64,000 nucleotides of DNA from Antedon mediterranea (lineage: Eukaryota > Echinodermata > Crinoidea > Comatulida > Antedonidae): assembly GCF_964355755.1 (NCBI RefSeq), contig NC_092679.1, positions 8,930,001 through 8,994,000 of the forward strand. The letters run 5' to 3'. The notes under the pieces were generated by a model, which saw only the letters and a list, made by a program, of their open reading frames with translations, did not search any database and was not told where the DNA came from. This document shows positions 22,201 through 36,250 of the stretch, piece by piece. Numbering within the stretch: the stretch's first letter is position 1; every line of letters begins with the position of its first letter. The position numbers were made by a program, and so were the translations under genes.

Positions 22201-24012
22201 AAAATCACAAAATGGTCTAAAACGTCTCCAAATTCGATTTGAAGCTATTCTGTACACTTTGATGTTTTTATGTTAACAAGTTTTTTCGAAAATCACAAAA
22301 TGGTCAAAAACGTCTACAAATGCGATTTGAAGCTATTCTAAGCACTTTTGTGTTTTTATGTTAACAAGTTTTTTCGAAAATCACAAAATGGTCTAAAACG
22401 TCTGCAAATGCGATTTGAAACTATTCTTAGCACATTGGTGTTTTTATTTGAAACAAATTTTTTCGAAACTCACAAAATGGTCTAAAACGTCTCCAAATGC
22501 GATTTGAAGCTATTTTAAGCACTTTAGTGTTTTTGTGTTAACAAGTTTTTCGAAATGCTCAAAATGGTCTAAAACGTTTTTAAATACGATATTAAGCTAT
22601 TTTGTGCTCTTTGATGTTTTTTTGTGAAAAGTTTTAGCAAAATGCTCAAAATGGTCTAAAACGATTTCTAATGTGATTTTAAGCACTTTGATGTTTTTAT
22701 GTTAACTAGTTTTTTCGAAAATCACAAAATGGTCTAAAACGTCTCCAAATGCGATTTGAAGCTATTTTAAGCACTTAGGTGCTTTTGTGTAACCAAGTTT
22801 TTTTGAAAATCACAAAAGGGTCTAAAATGTCTCCAAATGTGATTTGAAGCTATTTTAAGCACTTTGGTGTTTTTGTGTTAACAAGTTTTTCGAAAATCAC
22901 AAAATTGTCTAAAACGTCTCCAAATGCGATTTGAAGCTATTCTGTACACTTTGATGTTTTTATGTTAACAAGTTTTTTAGAAAATCACAAAATGGTCTAA
23001 AACATCTCCAAATGCGATTTAAAGCTATTTTAAGCACTTTGGTGTTTTTATGTTAACAAGTTTTTTCGAAAATCACAAAATGGTCTAAAACGTCTCCAAA
23101 TGCGATTTGAAGCTATTTTAAGCACTTTGGTGTTTTTGTGTTAACAAGTTTTTCGAAATGCTCAAAATGGTCTAAAACGTTTCCAAATGCGATTTGAAGC
23201 TATTCTGTACACTTTGATGTTTTGTGTGAAAATTTTCTTTTGAAATGCTCAAAATGGTCAAAAACGTTTTTAAATACGATATTAAGCTACTTTGTGCTCT
23301 TTGATGTTTTTGTGTGAAATGTTTTATCGAAATGCTCAAAATGGTCTAAACCGGTTTCTAATGTGATTTCAAGCACTTTGATGTTTTTGTGTAACCAAGT
23401 TTTTCGAAAATCACAAAATTGTCTAAAACGTCTCCAAATGCGATTTGAAGCTATTCTGTACACTTTGATGTTTTTATGTTAACAAGTTTTTCGAAAATCA
23501 CAAAATGGTCTAAAACGTCTCCAAATGCGATTTTAAGCTATTCTAAGCACTTTGGTGTTTTTATGTTAACAAGTTTTTTTGAAAATCACAAAATGGTCTA
23601 AAACGTCTCTAAATGCGATTTGAAGCTTTTCTGTACACTTTGATGTTTTTATGTTAACAACTTTTTTCGAAAATCACAAAATGGTCTAAAATGTCTCCAA
23701 ATGCGATTTGAAGCTATTCTAAGCACTTTGGTGTTTTTATGGAAACAATTTTTTTCGAAAATCACAAAATGGTCTAAAACGTCTCCAATAGCGATTTGAA
23801 GCTTTTCTTTACACTTTGGTGTTTTTATGTTAACAAGTTTTTTCGAAAATCACAAAATGGTCTAAAACGTCTCCAAATGCGATTTGAAGCTATTCTGTAC
23901 ACTTTGATGTTTTTATGTTAACAAGTTTTTTCGAAAATCACAAAATGGTCTAAAATGTCTCCAAATGCGATTTGAAGCTATTCTAAGCACTTTGGTGTTT
24001 TTATGTTAACAA

Positions 24013-26330
24013 GTTTTTTCGAAAATCACAAAATGGTCTAAAACGTCTCCAAATGCGATTTGAAGCTATTCTGTACACTTTGATGTTTTTATGTTAACAA
24101 GTTTTTTCGAAAATCATAAAATGGTCTAAAACGTTTCCAAATGCGATTTAAAGCTATTCTGTACACTTTGATGTTTTGTGTGAAAATTTTCTGTCGAAAT
24201 GCTCAAAATGGTCAAAAACGTTTTTAAATACGATATTAAGCTACTTTGTGCTCTTTGATGTTTTTGTGTGAAATGTTTTATCGAAATGCTCAAAATGGTC
24301 TAAAACGGTTTCTAATGTGATTTCAAGTACTTTGATGTTTTTGTGTAACCAAGTTTTTCGAAAATCACAAAATTGTCTAAAACGTCTCCAAATGAGATTT
24401 GAAGCTATTCTGTACACTTTGGTGTTTTTATGTTAACAAGTTTTTTCGAAAATCACAAAATGGTCTAAAACGTCTCCAAATGCGATTTAAAGCTATTTTA
24501 AGCACTTTTGTGTTTTTGTGTAACCAAGTTTTTTCGAAAATCACAAAAGGGTCTAAAATGTCTGTAAATGCGATTTGAAGCTATTTAAAGCACTTTGGTG
24601 TTTTTAGGTTAACAAGTTTTTTCGAAAATCACAAAATGGTCTAAAACGTCTACAAATGCGATTTGAAGCTATTCTAAGCACTTTTGTGTTTTTATGTTAA
24701 CAAGTTTTTTCGAAAATCACAAAATGGTCTAAAACGTCTCCAAATGCGATTTGAAGCTATTTTAAGCACTTTGGTGTTTTTGTGTTAACAAGTTTTTCGA
24801 AATGCTCAAAATGGTCTAAAACGTCTCCAAATGCGATTTGAAGCTATTCTAAGCACTTTGGTGTTTTTATGTTAACAAGTTTTTTCGAAAATCACAAAAT
24901 GGTATAAAACGTCTCCAAATGCGATTTGAAGCTATTCTAAGCACTTTGGTGTTTTTATGTTAACAAGTTTTTTCGAAAATCACAAAATGGTCTAAAACGT
25001 TTCCAAATGCGATTTGAAGCTATTCTGTACACTTTGATGTTTTGTGTGAAAATTTTCTTTTGAAATGCTCAAAATGGTCAAAAACGTTTTTAAATACGAT
25101 ATTAAGCTACTTTGTGCTCTTTGATGTTTTTGTGTGAAATGTTTTATCGAAATGCTCAAAATGGTCTAAAACGGTTTCTAATGTGATTTCAAGCACTTTG
25201 ATGTTTTTGTGTAACCAAGTTTTTCGAAAATCACAAAATTGTCTAAAACGTCTCCAAATGCGATTTGAAGCTATTCTGTACACTTTGATGTTTTTATGTT
25301 AACAAGTTTTTCGAAAATCACAAAATGGTCTAAAACGTCTCCAACTGCGATTTTAAGCTATTCCAAGCACTTTGGTGTTTTTATGTTAACAAGTTTTTTT
25401 GAAAATCACAAAATGGTCTAAAACGTCTCTAAATGCGATTTGAAGCTTTTCTGTACACTTTGATGTTTTTATGTTAACAAGTTTTTTCGAAAATCACAAA
25501 ATGGTCTAAAATGTCTCCAAATGCGATTTGAAGCTATTCTAAGCACTTTGGTGTTTTTATGGAAACAATTTTTTTCGAAAATCACAAAATGGTCTAAAAC
25601 GTCTCCAATAGCGATTTGAAGCTTTTCTTTACACTTTGGTGTTTTTATGTTAACAAGTTTTTTCGAAAATCACAAAATGGTCTAAAACGTCTCCAAATGC
25701 GATTTGAAGCTATTCTGTACACTTTGATGTTTTTATGTTAACAAGTTTTTTCGAAAATCACAAAATGGTCTAAAATGTCTCCAAATGCGATTTGAAGCTA
25801 TTCTAAGCACTTTGGTGTTTTTATGGAAACATTTTTTTTCGAAAATCACAAAATGGTCTAAAACGTCTCCAATAGTGATTTGAAGCTTTTCTTTACACTT
25901 TGGTGTTTTTATGTTAAGTTTTTTCGAAAATCACAAAATGGTCTAAAACGTCTCCAAATTCGATTTGAAGCTATTCTGTACACTTTGATGTTTTTATGTT
26001 AACAAGTTTTTTCGAAAATCACAAAATGGTCTAAAACGTCTACAAATGCGATTTGAAGCTATTCTAAGCACTTTTGTGTTTTTATGTTAACAAGTTTTTT
26101 CGAAAATCACAAAATGGTCTAAAACGTCTGCAAATGCGATTTGAAACTATTCTTAGCACATTGGTGTTTTTATTTAAACAAATTTTTTCGAAACTCACAA
26201 AATGGTCTAAAACGTCTCCAAATGCGATTTGAAGCTATTTTAAGCACTTTAGTGTTTTTGTGTTAACAAGTTTTTCGAAATGCTCAAAATGGTCTAAAAC
26301 GTTTTTAAACACGATATTAAGCTCACAAAA
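24013..26330. repeat. 2.3-kb duplicated block, partner of 43099-45416
   Basis: Offset 19086 bp. Anchors 24307 and 25173 match 43393 and 44259, and the chimeric junction at 26321 matches 45407. Shared variants: AAATCATAAAATGG, CCAAATGAGATTTG (24396 and 43482) and CCAACTGCGATTTT. The left edge lies within about 10 bp of the right edge of the 30705-bp duplication. Confidence 0.82.
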
Positions 26331-29300
26331 CGTCTCCAAATGCGATTTGAAGCTATTCTGTACACTTTGATGTTTTTATGTTAACAAGTTTTTCTTTACA
26401 CTTTGGTGTTTTTATGTTAACAAGTTTTTTCGAAAATCACAAAATGGTCTAAAACGATTTCTAATGTGATTTTAAGCACTTTGATGTTTTTATGTTAACT
26501 AGTTTTTTCGAAAATCACAAAATGGTCTAAAACGTCTCCAAATGCGATTTGAAGCTATTTTAAGCACTTAGGTGCTTTTGTGTAACCAAGTTTTTTTGAA
26601 AATCACAAAAGGGTCTAAAATGTCTCCAAATGTGATTTGAAGCTATTTTAAGCACTTTGGTGTTTTTGTGTTAACAAGTTTTTCGAAAATCACAAAATTG
26701 TCTAAAACGTCTCCAAATGCGATTTGAAGCTATTCTGTACACTTTGATGTTTTTATGTTAACAAGTTTTTTAGAAAATCACAAAATGGTCTAAAACATCT
26801 CCAAATGCGATTTAAAGCTATTTTAAGCACTTTAGTATTTTTATGTTAACATGTTTTTTCGAAAATCACAAAATGGTCTAAAACGTCTCCAAATGCGATT
26901 TGAAGCTATTTTAAGCACTTTGGTGTTTTTGTGTTAACAAGTTTTTCGAAATGCTCAAAATGGTCTAAAACGTTTCCAAATGCGATTTGAAGCTATTCTG
27001 TACACTTTGATGTTTTGTGTGAAAATTTTCTGTCGAAATGCTCAAAATGGTCAAAAACGTTTTTAAATACGATATTAAGCTACTTTGTGCTCTTTGATGT
27101 TTTTGTCTGAAATGTTTTATCGAAATGCTCAAAATGGTCTAAAACGGTTTCTAATGTGATTTCAAGCACTTTGATGTTTTTGTTTAACCAAGTTTTTCGA
27201 AAATCACAAAATTGTCTAAAACGTCTCCAAATGCGATTTGAAGCTATTCTGTACTCTTTGATGTTTTTATGTTAACAAGTTTTTCGAAAATCACAAAATG
27301 GTCTAAAACGTCTCCAAATGCGATTTTAAGCTATTCTAAGCACTTTGGTGTTTTTATGTTAACAAGTTTTTTTGAAAATCACAAAATGGTCTAAAACGTC
27401 TCTAAATGCGATTTGAAGCTTTTCTGTACACTTTGATGTTTTTATGTTAACAAGTTTTTTCGAAAATCACAAAATGGTCTAAAATGTCTCCAAATGCGAT
27501 TTGAAGCTATTCTAAGCACTTTGGTGTTTTTATGTTAAAAAGTTTTTTCGAAAATCACAAAATGGTCTAAAACGTCTACAAATGCGATTTGAAGCTATTC
27601 TAAGCACTTTTGTGTTTTTATTTAAACAAATTTTTTCGAAACTCACAAAATGGTCTAAAACGTCTCCAAATGCGATTTGAAGCTATTTTAAGCACTTTGG
27701 TGTTTTTGTGTTAACAAGTTTTTCGAAATGCTCAAAATGGTCTAAAACGTTTCCAAATGCGATTTGAAGCTATTCTGTACACTTTGATGTTTTGTTTGAA
27801 AATTTTCTGTCGAAATGCTCAAAATGGTCAAAAACGTTTTTAAATACGATATTAAGCTACTTTGTGCTCTTTGATGTTTTTGTGTGAAATGTTTTATCAA
27901 AATGCTCAAAATGGTCTAAAACGGTTTCTAATGTGATTTCAAGCACTTTGATGTTTTTGTGTAACCAAGTTTTTCGAAAATCACAAAATTGTCTAAAACG
28001 TCTCCAAATGCGATTTGAAGCTATTCTGTACACTTTGATGTTTTTATGTTAACAAGTTTTTCGAAAATCACAAAATGGTCTAAAACGTCTCCAAATGCGA
28101 TTTTAAGCTATTCTAAGCACTTTGGTGTTTTTATGTTAACAAGTTTTTTTGAAAATCACAAAATGGTCTAAAACGTCTCTAAATGCGATTTGAAGCTTTT
28201 CTGTACACTTTGATGTTTTTATGTTAACAACTTTTTTCGAAAATCACAAAATGGTCTAAAATGTCTCCAAATGCGATTTGAAGCTATTCTAAGCACTTTG
28301 GTGTCTTTATGGAAACAATTTTTTTCGAAAATCACAAAATGGTCTAAAACGTCTCCAATAGCGATTTGAAGCTTTTCTGTACACTTTGGTGTTTTTATGT
28401 TAACAATTTTTTTCGAAAATCACAAAATGGTCTAAAACGTCTCCAAATGCGATTTGAAGCTATTCTGTACACTTTGATGTTTTTATGTTAACAAGTTTTT
28501 TCGAAAATCACAAAATGGTCTAAAACGTTTCCAAATGCGATTTGAAGCTATTCTGTACACTTTGATGTTTTGTGTGAAAATTTTCTGTCGAAATGCTCAA
28601 AATGGTCAAAAACGTTTTTAAATACGATATTAAGCTACTTTGTGCTCTTTGATGTTTTTGTGTGAAATGTTTTATCGAAATGCTCAAAATGGTCTAAAAC
28701 GGTTTCTAATGTGATTTCAAGCACTTTGATGTTTTTGTGTAACCAAGTTTTTCGAAAATCACAAAATTGTCTAAAACGTCTCCAAATGCGATTTGAAGCT
28801 ATTCTGTACACTTTGGTGTTTTTATGTTAACAAGTTTTTTCGAAAATCACAAAATGGTCTAAAACGTCTCCAAATACGATTTAAAGCTATTTTAAGCACT
28901 TTTGTGTTTTTGTGTAACCAAGTTTTTTCGAAAATCACAAAAGGGTCTAAAATGTCTGTAAATGCGATTTGAAGCTATTTAAAGCACTTTGGTGTTTTTA
29001 GGTTAACAAGTTTTTTCGAAAATCACAAAATGGTCTAAAACGTCTACAAATGCGATTTGAAGCTATTCTAAGCACTTTTGTGTTTTTATGTTAACAAGTT
29101 TTTTCGAAAATCACAAAATGGTCTAAAACGTCTCCAAATGCGATTTGAAGCTATTTTAAGCACTTTGGTGTTTTTGTGTTAACAAGTTTTTCGAAATGCT
29201 CAAAATGGTCTAAAACGTCTCCAAATGCGATTTGAAGCTATTCTAAGCACTTTGGTGTTTTTATGTTAACAAGTTTTTTCGAAAATCACAAAATGGTATA

Positions 29301-31008
29301 AAACGTCTCCAAATGCGATTTGAAGCTATTCTAAGCACTTTGGTGTTTTTATGTTAACAAGTTTTTTCGAAAATCACAAAATGGTCTAAAACGTTTCCAA
29401 CCGCGATTTGAAGCTATTCTGTACACTTTGATGTTTTGTGTGAAAATTTTCTTTTGAAATGCTCAAAATGGTCAAAAACGTTTTTAAATACGATATTAAG
29501 CTACTTTGTGCTCTTTGATGTTTTTGTGTGAAATGTTTTATCGAAATGCTCAAAATGGTCTAAAACGGTTTCTAATGTGATTTCAAGCACTTTGATGTTT
29601 TTGTGTAACCAAGTTTTTTGAAAATCACAAAATTGTCTAAAACGTCTCCAAATGCGATTTGAAGCTATTCTGTACACTTTGATGTTTTTATGTTAACAAG
29701 TTTTTCGAAAATCACAAAATGGTCTAAAACGTCTCCAAATGCGATTTTAAGCTATTTTAAGCACTTTTGTGTTTTTGTGTAACCAAGTTTTTTTGAAAAT
29801 CACAAAATGGTCTAAAACGTCTCTAAATGCGATTTGAAGCTTTTCTGTACACTTTGATGTTTTTATGTTAACAACTTTTTTCGAAAATCACAAAATGGTC
29901 TAAAATGTCTCCAAATGCGATTTGAAGCTATTCTAAGCACTTTGGTGTTTTTATGAAAACAATTTTTTTCGAAAATCACAAAATGGTCTAAAACGTCTCC
30001 AATAGCGATTTGAAGCTTTTCTGTACACTTTAGTGTTTTTATGTTAACAAGTTTTTTCGAAAATCACAAAATGGTCTAAAACGTCTCCAAATGCGATTTG
30101 AAGCTATTCTGTACACTTTGATGTTTTTATGTTAACAAGTTTTTTCGAAAATCACAAAATGGTCTAAAACGTCTACAAATGCGATTTGAAGCTATTCTGT
30201 ACACTTTGATGCTTTTATGTTAACAAGTTTTTTCGAAAATCACAAAATGGTCTAAAACGTTTCCAAATGCGATTTGAAGCTATTCTGTACACTTTGATGT
30301 TTTGTGTGAAAATTTTCTGTCGAAATGCTCAAAATGGTCAAAAACGTTTTTAAATACGATATTAAGCTACTTTGTGCTCTTTGATGTTTTTGTGTGAAAT
30401 GTTTTATCGAAATGCTCAAAATGGTCTAAAACGGTTTCTAATGTGATTTCAAGCACTTTGATGTTTTTGTGTAACCAAGTTTTTCGAAAATCACAAAATT
30501 GTCTAAAACGTCTCCAAATGCGATTTGAAGCTATTCTGTACACTTTGATGTTTTTATGTTAACAAGTTTTTCGAAAATCACAAAATGGTCTAAAACGTCT
30601 CCAAATGCGATTTTAAGCTATTCTAAGCACTTTGGTGTTTTTATGTTAACAAGTTTTTTTGAAAATCACAAAATGGTCTAAAACGTCTCTAAATGCGATT
30701 TGAAGCTTTTCTGTACACTTTGATGTTTTTATGTTAACAACTTTTTTCGAAAATCACAAAATGGTCTAAAATGTCTCCAAATGCGATTTGAAGCTATTCT
30801 AAGCACTTTGGTGTTTTTATGGAAACAATTTTTTTCGAAAATCACAAAATGGTCTAAAACGTCTCCAATAGCGATTTGAAGCTTTTCTTTACACTTTGGT
30901 GTTTTTATGTTAACAAGTTTTTTCGAAAATCACAAAATGGTCTAAAACGTCTCCAAATGCGATTTGAAGCTATTCTGTACACTTTGATGTTTTTATGTTA
31001 ACAAGTTT
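25720..31008. repeat. 5.3-kb duplicated block, partner of 55468-60756
   Basis: Anchors 26456, 27146, 27923, 28701, 29567 and 30433 match 56204, 56894, 57671, 58449, 59315 and 60181 at exactly 29748 bp. Shared rare features: the chimeric junction TTAAGCTCACAAAACG, the deletion form GTTAAGTTTT (25913 and 55661), TTTTTGTCTGAAATG, CCAACCGCGATT (29398 and 59146) and TGTACTCTTTG. The match ends near 31008, where TTTTTTAGAAAATC replaces TTTTTTCGAAAATC. Confidence 0.87.
26310..26400. repeat. Chimeric monomers with two deletion junctions
   Basis: A B-like end (ACACGATATTAAGCT) joins straight to CACAAAACGTCTCC at about 26323. One monomer later AACAAGTTTTT joins straight to CTTTACACTTTGG at about 26394. 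Both joints skip part of a monomer. The same double joint occurs at 45789-45866 and 56069-56146, and the first joint alone also at 45407. These are inherited rearrangement scars. Confidence 0.82.
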
Positions 31009-33559
31009 TTTAGAAAATCACAAAATGGTCTAAAACATCTCCAAATGCGATTTAAAGCTATTTTAAGCACTTTGGTGTTTTTATGTTAACAAGTTTTTTC
31101 GAAAATCACAAAATGGTCTAAAACGTCTCCAAATGCGATTTGAAGCTATTTTAAGCACTTTGGTGTTTTTGTGTTAACAAGTTTTTCGAAATGCTCAAAA
31201 TGGTCTAAAACGTTTCCAAATGCGATTTGAAGCTATTCTGTACACTTTGATGTTTTGTGTGAAAATTTTCTTTTGAAATGCTCAAAATGGTCAAAAACGT
31301 TTTTAAATACGATATTAAGCTACTTTGTGCTCTTTGATGTTTTTGTGTGAAATGTTTTATCGAAATGCTCAAAATGGTCTAAAACGGTTTCTAATGTGAT
31401 TTCAAGCACTTTGATGTTTTTGTGTAACCAAGTTTTTCGAAAATCACAAAATTGTCTAAAACGTCTCCAAATGCGATTTGAAGCTATTCTGTACACTTTG
31501 ATGTTTTTATGTTAACAAGTTTTTCGAAAATCACAAAATGGTCTAAAACGTCTCCAAATGCGATTTTAAGCTATTCTAAGCACTTTGGTGTTTTTATGTT
31601 AACAAGTTTTTTTGAAAATCACAAAATGGTCTAAAACGTCTCTAAATGCGATTTGAAGCTTTTCTGTACACTTTGATGTTTTTATGTTAACAACTTTTTT
31701 CGAAAATCACAAAATGGTCTAAAATGTCTCCAAATGCGATTTGAAGCTATTCTAAGCACTTTGGTGTTTTTATGGAAACAATTTTTTTCGAAAATCACAA
31801 AATGGTCTAAAACGTCTCCAATAGCGATTTGAAGCTTTTCTTTACACTTTGGTGTTTTTATGTTAACAAGTTTTTTCGAAAATCACAAAATGGTCTAAAA
31901 CGTCTCCAAATGCGATTTGAAGCTATTCTGTACACTTTGATGTTTTTATGTTAACAAGTTTTTTCGAAAATCACAAAATGGTCTAAAATGTCTCCAAATG
32001 CGATTTGAAGCTATTCTAAGCACTTTGGTGTTTTTATGGAAACATTTTTTTTCGAAAATCACAAAATGGTCTAAAACGTCTCCAATAGTGATTTGAAGCT
32101 TTTCTTTACACTTTGGTGTTTTTATGTTAAGTTTTTTCGAAAATCACAAAATGGTCTAAAACGTCTCCAAATTCGATTTGAAGCTATTCTGTACACTTTG
32201 ATGTTTTGTGTGAAAATTTTCTGTCGAAATGCTCAAAATGGTCAAAAACGTTTTTAAATACGATATTAAGCTACTTTTTGCTCTTTGATGTTTTTGTGTG
32301 AAATGTTTTATCGAAATGCTCAAAATGGTCTAAAACGGTTTCTAATGTGATTTCAAGCACTTTGATGTTTTTGTGTTAACAAGTTTTTCGAAAATCACAA
32401 AATGGTCTAAAACGTTTCCAAATGCGATTTTAAGCTATTCTAAGCACTTTGGTGTTTTTATGTTAACAAGTTTTTTTGAAAATCACAAAATGGTCTAAAA
32501 CGTCTCTAAATGCGATTTGAAGCTTTTCTGTACACTTTGATGTTTTTATGTTAACAACTTTTTTCGAAAATCACAAAATGGTCTAAAATGTCTCCAAATG
32601 CGATTTGAAGCTATTCTAAGCACTTTGGTGTTTTTATGGAAACAATTTTTTTCGAAAATCACAAAATGGTCTAAAACGTCTCCAATAGCGATTTGAAGCT
32701 TTTCTGTACACTTTGGTGTTTTTATGTTAACAATTTTTTTCGAAAATCACAAAATGGTCTAAAACGTCTCCAAATGCGATTTGAAGCTATTCTGTACACT
32801 TTGATGTTTTTATGTTAACAAGTTTTTTCGAAAATCATAAAATGGTCTAAAACGTTTCCAAATGCGATTTAAAGCTATTCTGTACACTTTGATGTTTTGT
32901 GTGAAAATTTTCTGTCGAAATGCTCAAAATGGTCAAAAACGTTTTTAAATACGATATTAAGCTACTTTGTGCTCTTTGATGTTTTTGTGTGAAATGTTTT
33001 ATCGAAATGCTCAAAATGGTCTAAAACGGTTTCTAATGTGATTTCAAGCACTTTGATGTTTTTGTGTAACCAAGTTTTTCGAAAATCACAAAATTGTCTA
33101 AAACGTCTCCAAATGAGATTTGAAGCTATTCTGTACACTTTGGTGTTTTTATGTTAACAAGTTTTTTCGAAAATCACAAAATGGTCTAAAACGTCTCCAA
33201 ATGCGATTTAAAGCTATTTTAAGCACTTTTGTGTTTTTGTGTAACCAAGTTTTTTCGAAAATCACAAAAGGGTCTAAAATGTCTGTAAATGCGATTTGAA
33301 GCTATTTAAAGCACTTTGGTGTTTTTAGGTTAACAAGTTTTTTCGAAAATCACAAAATGGTCTAAAACGTCTACAAATGCGATTTGAAGCTATTCTAAGC
33401 ACTTTTGTGTTTTTATGTTAACAAGTTTTTTCGAAAATCACAAAATGGTCTAAAACGTCTCCAAATGCGATTTGAAGCTATTTTAAGCACTTTGGTGTTT
33501 TTGTGTTAACAAGTTTTTCGAAATGCTCAAAATGGTCTAAAACGTCTCCAAATGCGATT

Positions 33560-36250
33560 TGAAGCTATTCTAAGCACTTTTGTGTTTTTATTTAAACAAA
33601 TTTTTTCGAAACTCACAAAATGGTCTAAAACGTCTCCAAATGCGATTTGAAGCTATTTTAAGCACTTTGGTGTTTTTGTGTTAACAAGTTTTTCGAAATG
33701 CTCAAAATGGTCTAAAACGTTTCCAAATGCGATTTGAAGCTATTCTGTACACTTTGATGTTTTGTTTGAAAATTTTCTGTCGAAATGCTCAAAATGGTCA
33801 AAAACGTTTTTAAATACGATATTAAGCTACTTTGTGCTCTTTGATGTTTTTGTGTGAAATGTTTTATCAAAATGCTCAAAATGGTCTAAAACGGTTTCTA
33901 ATGTGATTTCAAGCACTTTGATGTTTTTGTGTAACCAAGTTTTTCGAAAATCACAAAATTGTCTAAAACGTCTCCAAATGCGATTTGAAGCTATTCTGTA
34001 CACTTTGATGTTTTTATGTTAACAAGTTTTTCGAAAATCACAAAATGGTCTAAAACGTCTCCAAATGCGATTTTAAGCTATTCTAAGCACTTTGGTGTTT
34101 TTATGTTAACAAGTTTTTTTGAAAATCACAAAATGGTCTAAAACGTCTCTAAATGCGATTTGAAGCTTTTCTGTACACTTTGATGTTTTTATGTTAACAA
34201 CTTTTTTCGAAAATCACAAAATGGTCTAAAATGTCTCCAAATGCGATTTGAAGCTATTCTAAGCACTTTGGTGTCTTTATGGAAACAATTTTTTTCGAAA
34301 ATCACAAAATGGTCTAAAACGTCTCCAATAGCGATTTGAAGCTTTTCTGTACACTTTGGTGTTTTTATGTTAACAATTTTTTTCGAAAATCACAAAATGG
34401 TCTAAAACGTCTCCAAATGCGATTTGAAGCTATTCTGTACACTTTGATGTTTTTATGTTAACAAGTTTTTTCGAAAATCACAAAATGGTCTAAAACGTTT
34501 CCAAATGCGATTTGAAGCTATTCTGTACACTTTGATGTTTTGTGTGAAAATTTTCTGTCGAAATGCTCAAAATGGTCAAAAACGTTTTTAAATACGACAT
34601 TAAGCTACTTTGTGCTCTTTGATGTTTTTGTGTGAAATGTTTTATCGAAATGCTCAAAATGGTCTAAAACGGTTTCTAATGTGATTTCAAGCACTTTGAT
34701 GTTTTTGTGTAACCAAGTTTTTCGAAAATCACAAAATTGTCTAAAACGTCTCCAAATGCGATTTGAAGCTATTCTGTACACTTTGGTGTTTTTATGTTAA
34801 CAAGTTTTTTCGAAAATCACAAAATGGTCTAAAACGTCTCCAAATACGATTTAAAGCTATTTTAAGCACTTTTGTGTTTTTGTGTAACCAAGTTTTTTCG
34901 AAAATCACAAAAGGGTCTAAAATGTCTGTAAATGCGATTTGAAGCTATTTAAAGCACTTTGGTGTTTTTAGGTTAACAAGTTTTTTCGAAAATCACAAAA
35001 TGGTCTAAAACGTCTACAAATGCGATTTGAAGCTATTCTAAGCACTTTTGTGTTTTTATGTTAACAAGTTTTTTCGAAAATCACAAAATGGTCTAAAACG
35101 TCTCCAAATGCGATTTGAAGCTATTTTAAGCACTTTGGTGTTTTTGTGTTAACAAGTTTTTCGAAATGCTCAAAATGGTCTAAAACGTCTCCAAATGCGA
35201 TTTGAAGCTATTCTAAGCACTTTGGTGTTTTTATGTTAACAAGTTTTTTCGAAAATCACAAAATGGTATAAAACGTCTCCAAATGCGATTTGAAGCTATT
35301 CTAAGCACTTTGGTGTTTTTATGTTAACAAGTTTTTTCGAAAATCACAAAATGGTCTAAAACGTTTCCAACCGCGATTTGAAGCTATTCTGTACACTTTG
35401 ATGTTTTGTGTGAAAATTTTCTTTTGAAATGCTCAAAATGGTCAAAAACGTTTTTAAATACGATATTAAGCTACTTTGTGCTCTTTGATGTTTTTGTGTG
35501 AAATGTTTTATCGAAATGCTCAAAATGGTCTAAAACGGTTTCTAATGTGATTTCAAGCACTTTGATGTTTTTGTGTAACCAAGTTTTTTGAAAATCACAA
35601 AATTGTCTAAAACGTCTCCAAATGCGATTTGAAGCTATTCTGTACACTTTGATGTTTTTATGTTAACAAGTTTTTCGAAAATCACAAAATGGTCTAAAAC
35701 GTCTCCAAATGCGATTTTAAGCTATTTTAAGCACTTTTGTGTTTTTGTGTAACCAAGTTTTTTTGAAAATCACAAAATGGTCTAAAACGTCTCTAAATGC
35801 GATTTGAAGCTTTTCTGTACACTTTGATGTTTTTATGTTAACAACTTTTTTCGAAAATCACAAAATGGTCTAAAATGTCTCCAAATGCGATTTGAAGCTA
35901 TTCTAAGCACTTTGGTGTTTTTATGGAAACAATTTTTTTCGAAAATCACAAAATGGTCTAAAACGTCTCCAATAGCGATTTGAAGCTTTTCTGTACACTT
36001 TGGTGTTTTTATGTTAACAAGTTTTTTCGAAAATCACAAAATGGTCTAAAACGTCTCCAAATGCGATTTGAAGCTATTCTGTACACTTTGATGTTTTTAT
36101 GTTAACAAGTTTTTTCGAAAATCACAAAATGGTCTAAAACGTCTACAAATGCGATTTGAAGCTATTCTGTACACTTTGATGCTTTTATGTTAACAAGTTT
36201 TTTCGAAAATCACAAAATGGTCTAAAACGTTTCCAAATGCGATTTGAAGC
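33560..36250. repeat. 2.7-kb copy of 27590-30280
   Basis: Offset 5970 bp, constant at anchors 33893, 34671 and 35537. It shares TTTTATCAAAATGC, GTGTCTTTATGG, CCAACCGCGATT and AAGTTTTTTGAAAATC. One private change is TACGACATTAAG near 34597. It ends at the abrupt junction at 36250. Confidence 0.83.

Larger units (their letters stand above)
19345..24003. repeat. 4.7-kb duplicated block, partner of 50050-54708
   Basis: Five anchors (19363, 20406, 21447, 22663, 23353) match 50068, 51111, 52152, 53368 and 54058 at exactly 30705 bp. Private variants are shared, including AAACCGG at 23351 and 54056. The match ends at 24003/54708, where ATGTTAACAAG meets ATGGAAACATT. On the left it ends where the B-C sequence differs. 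A few single-base differences exist, such as TTTTTCTGTTAAC near 20878 against TTTTTATGTTAAC in the partner. Confidence 0.87.
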
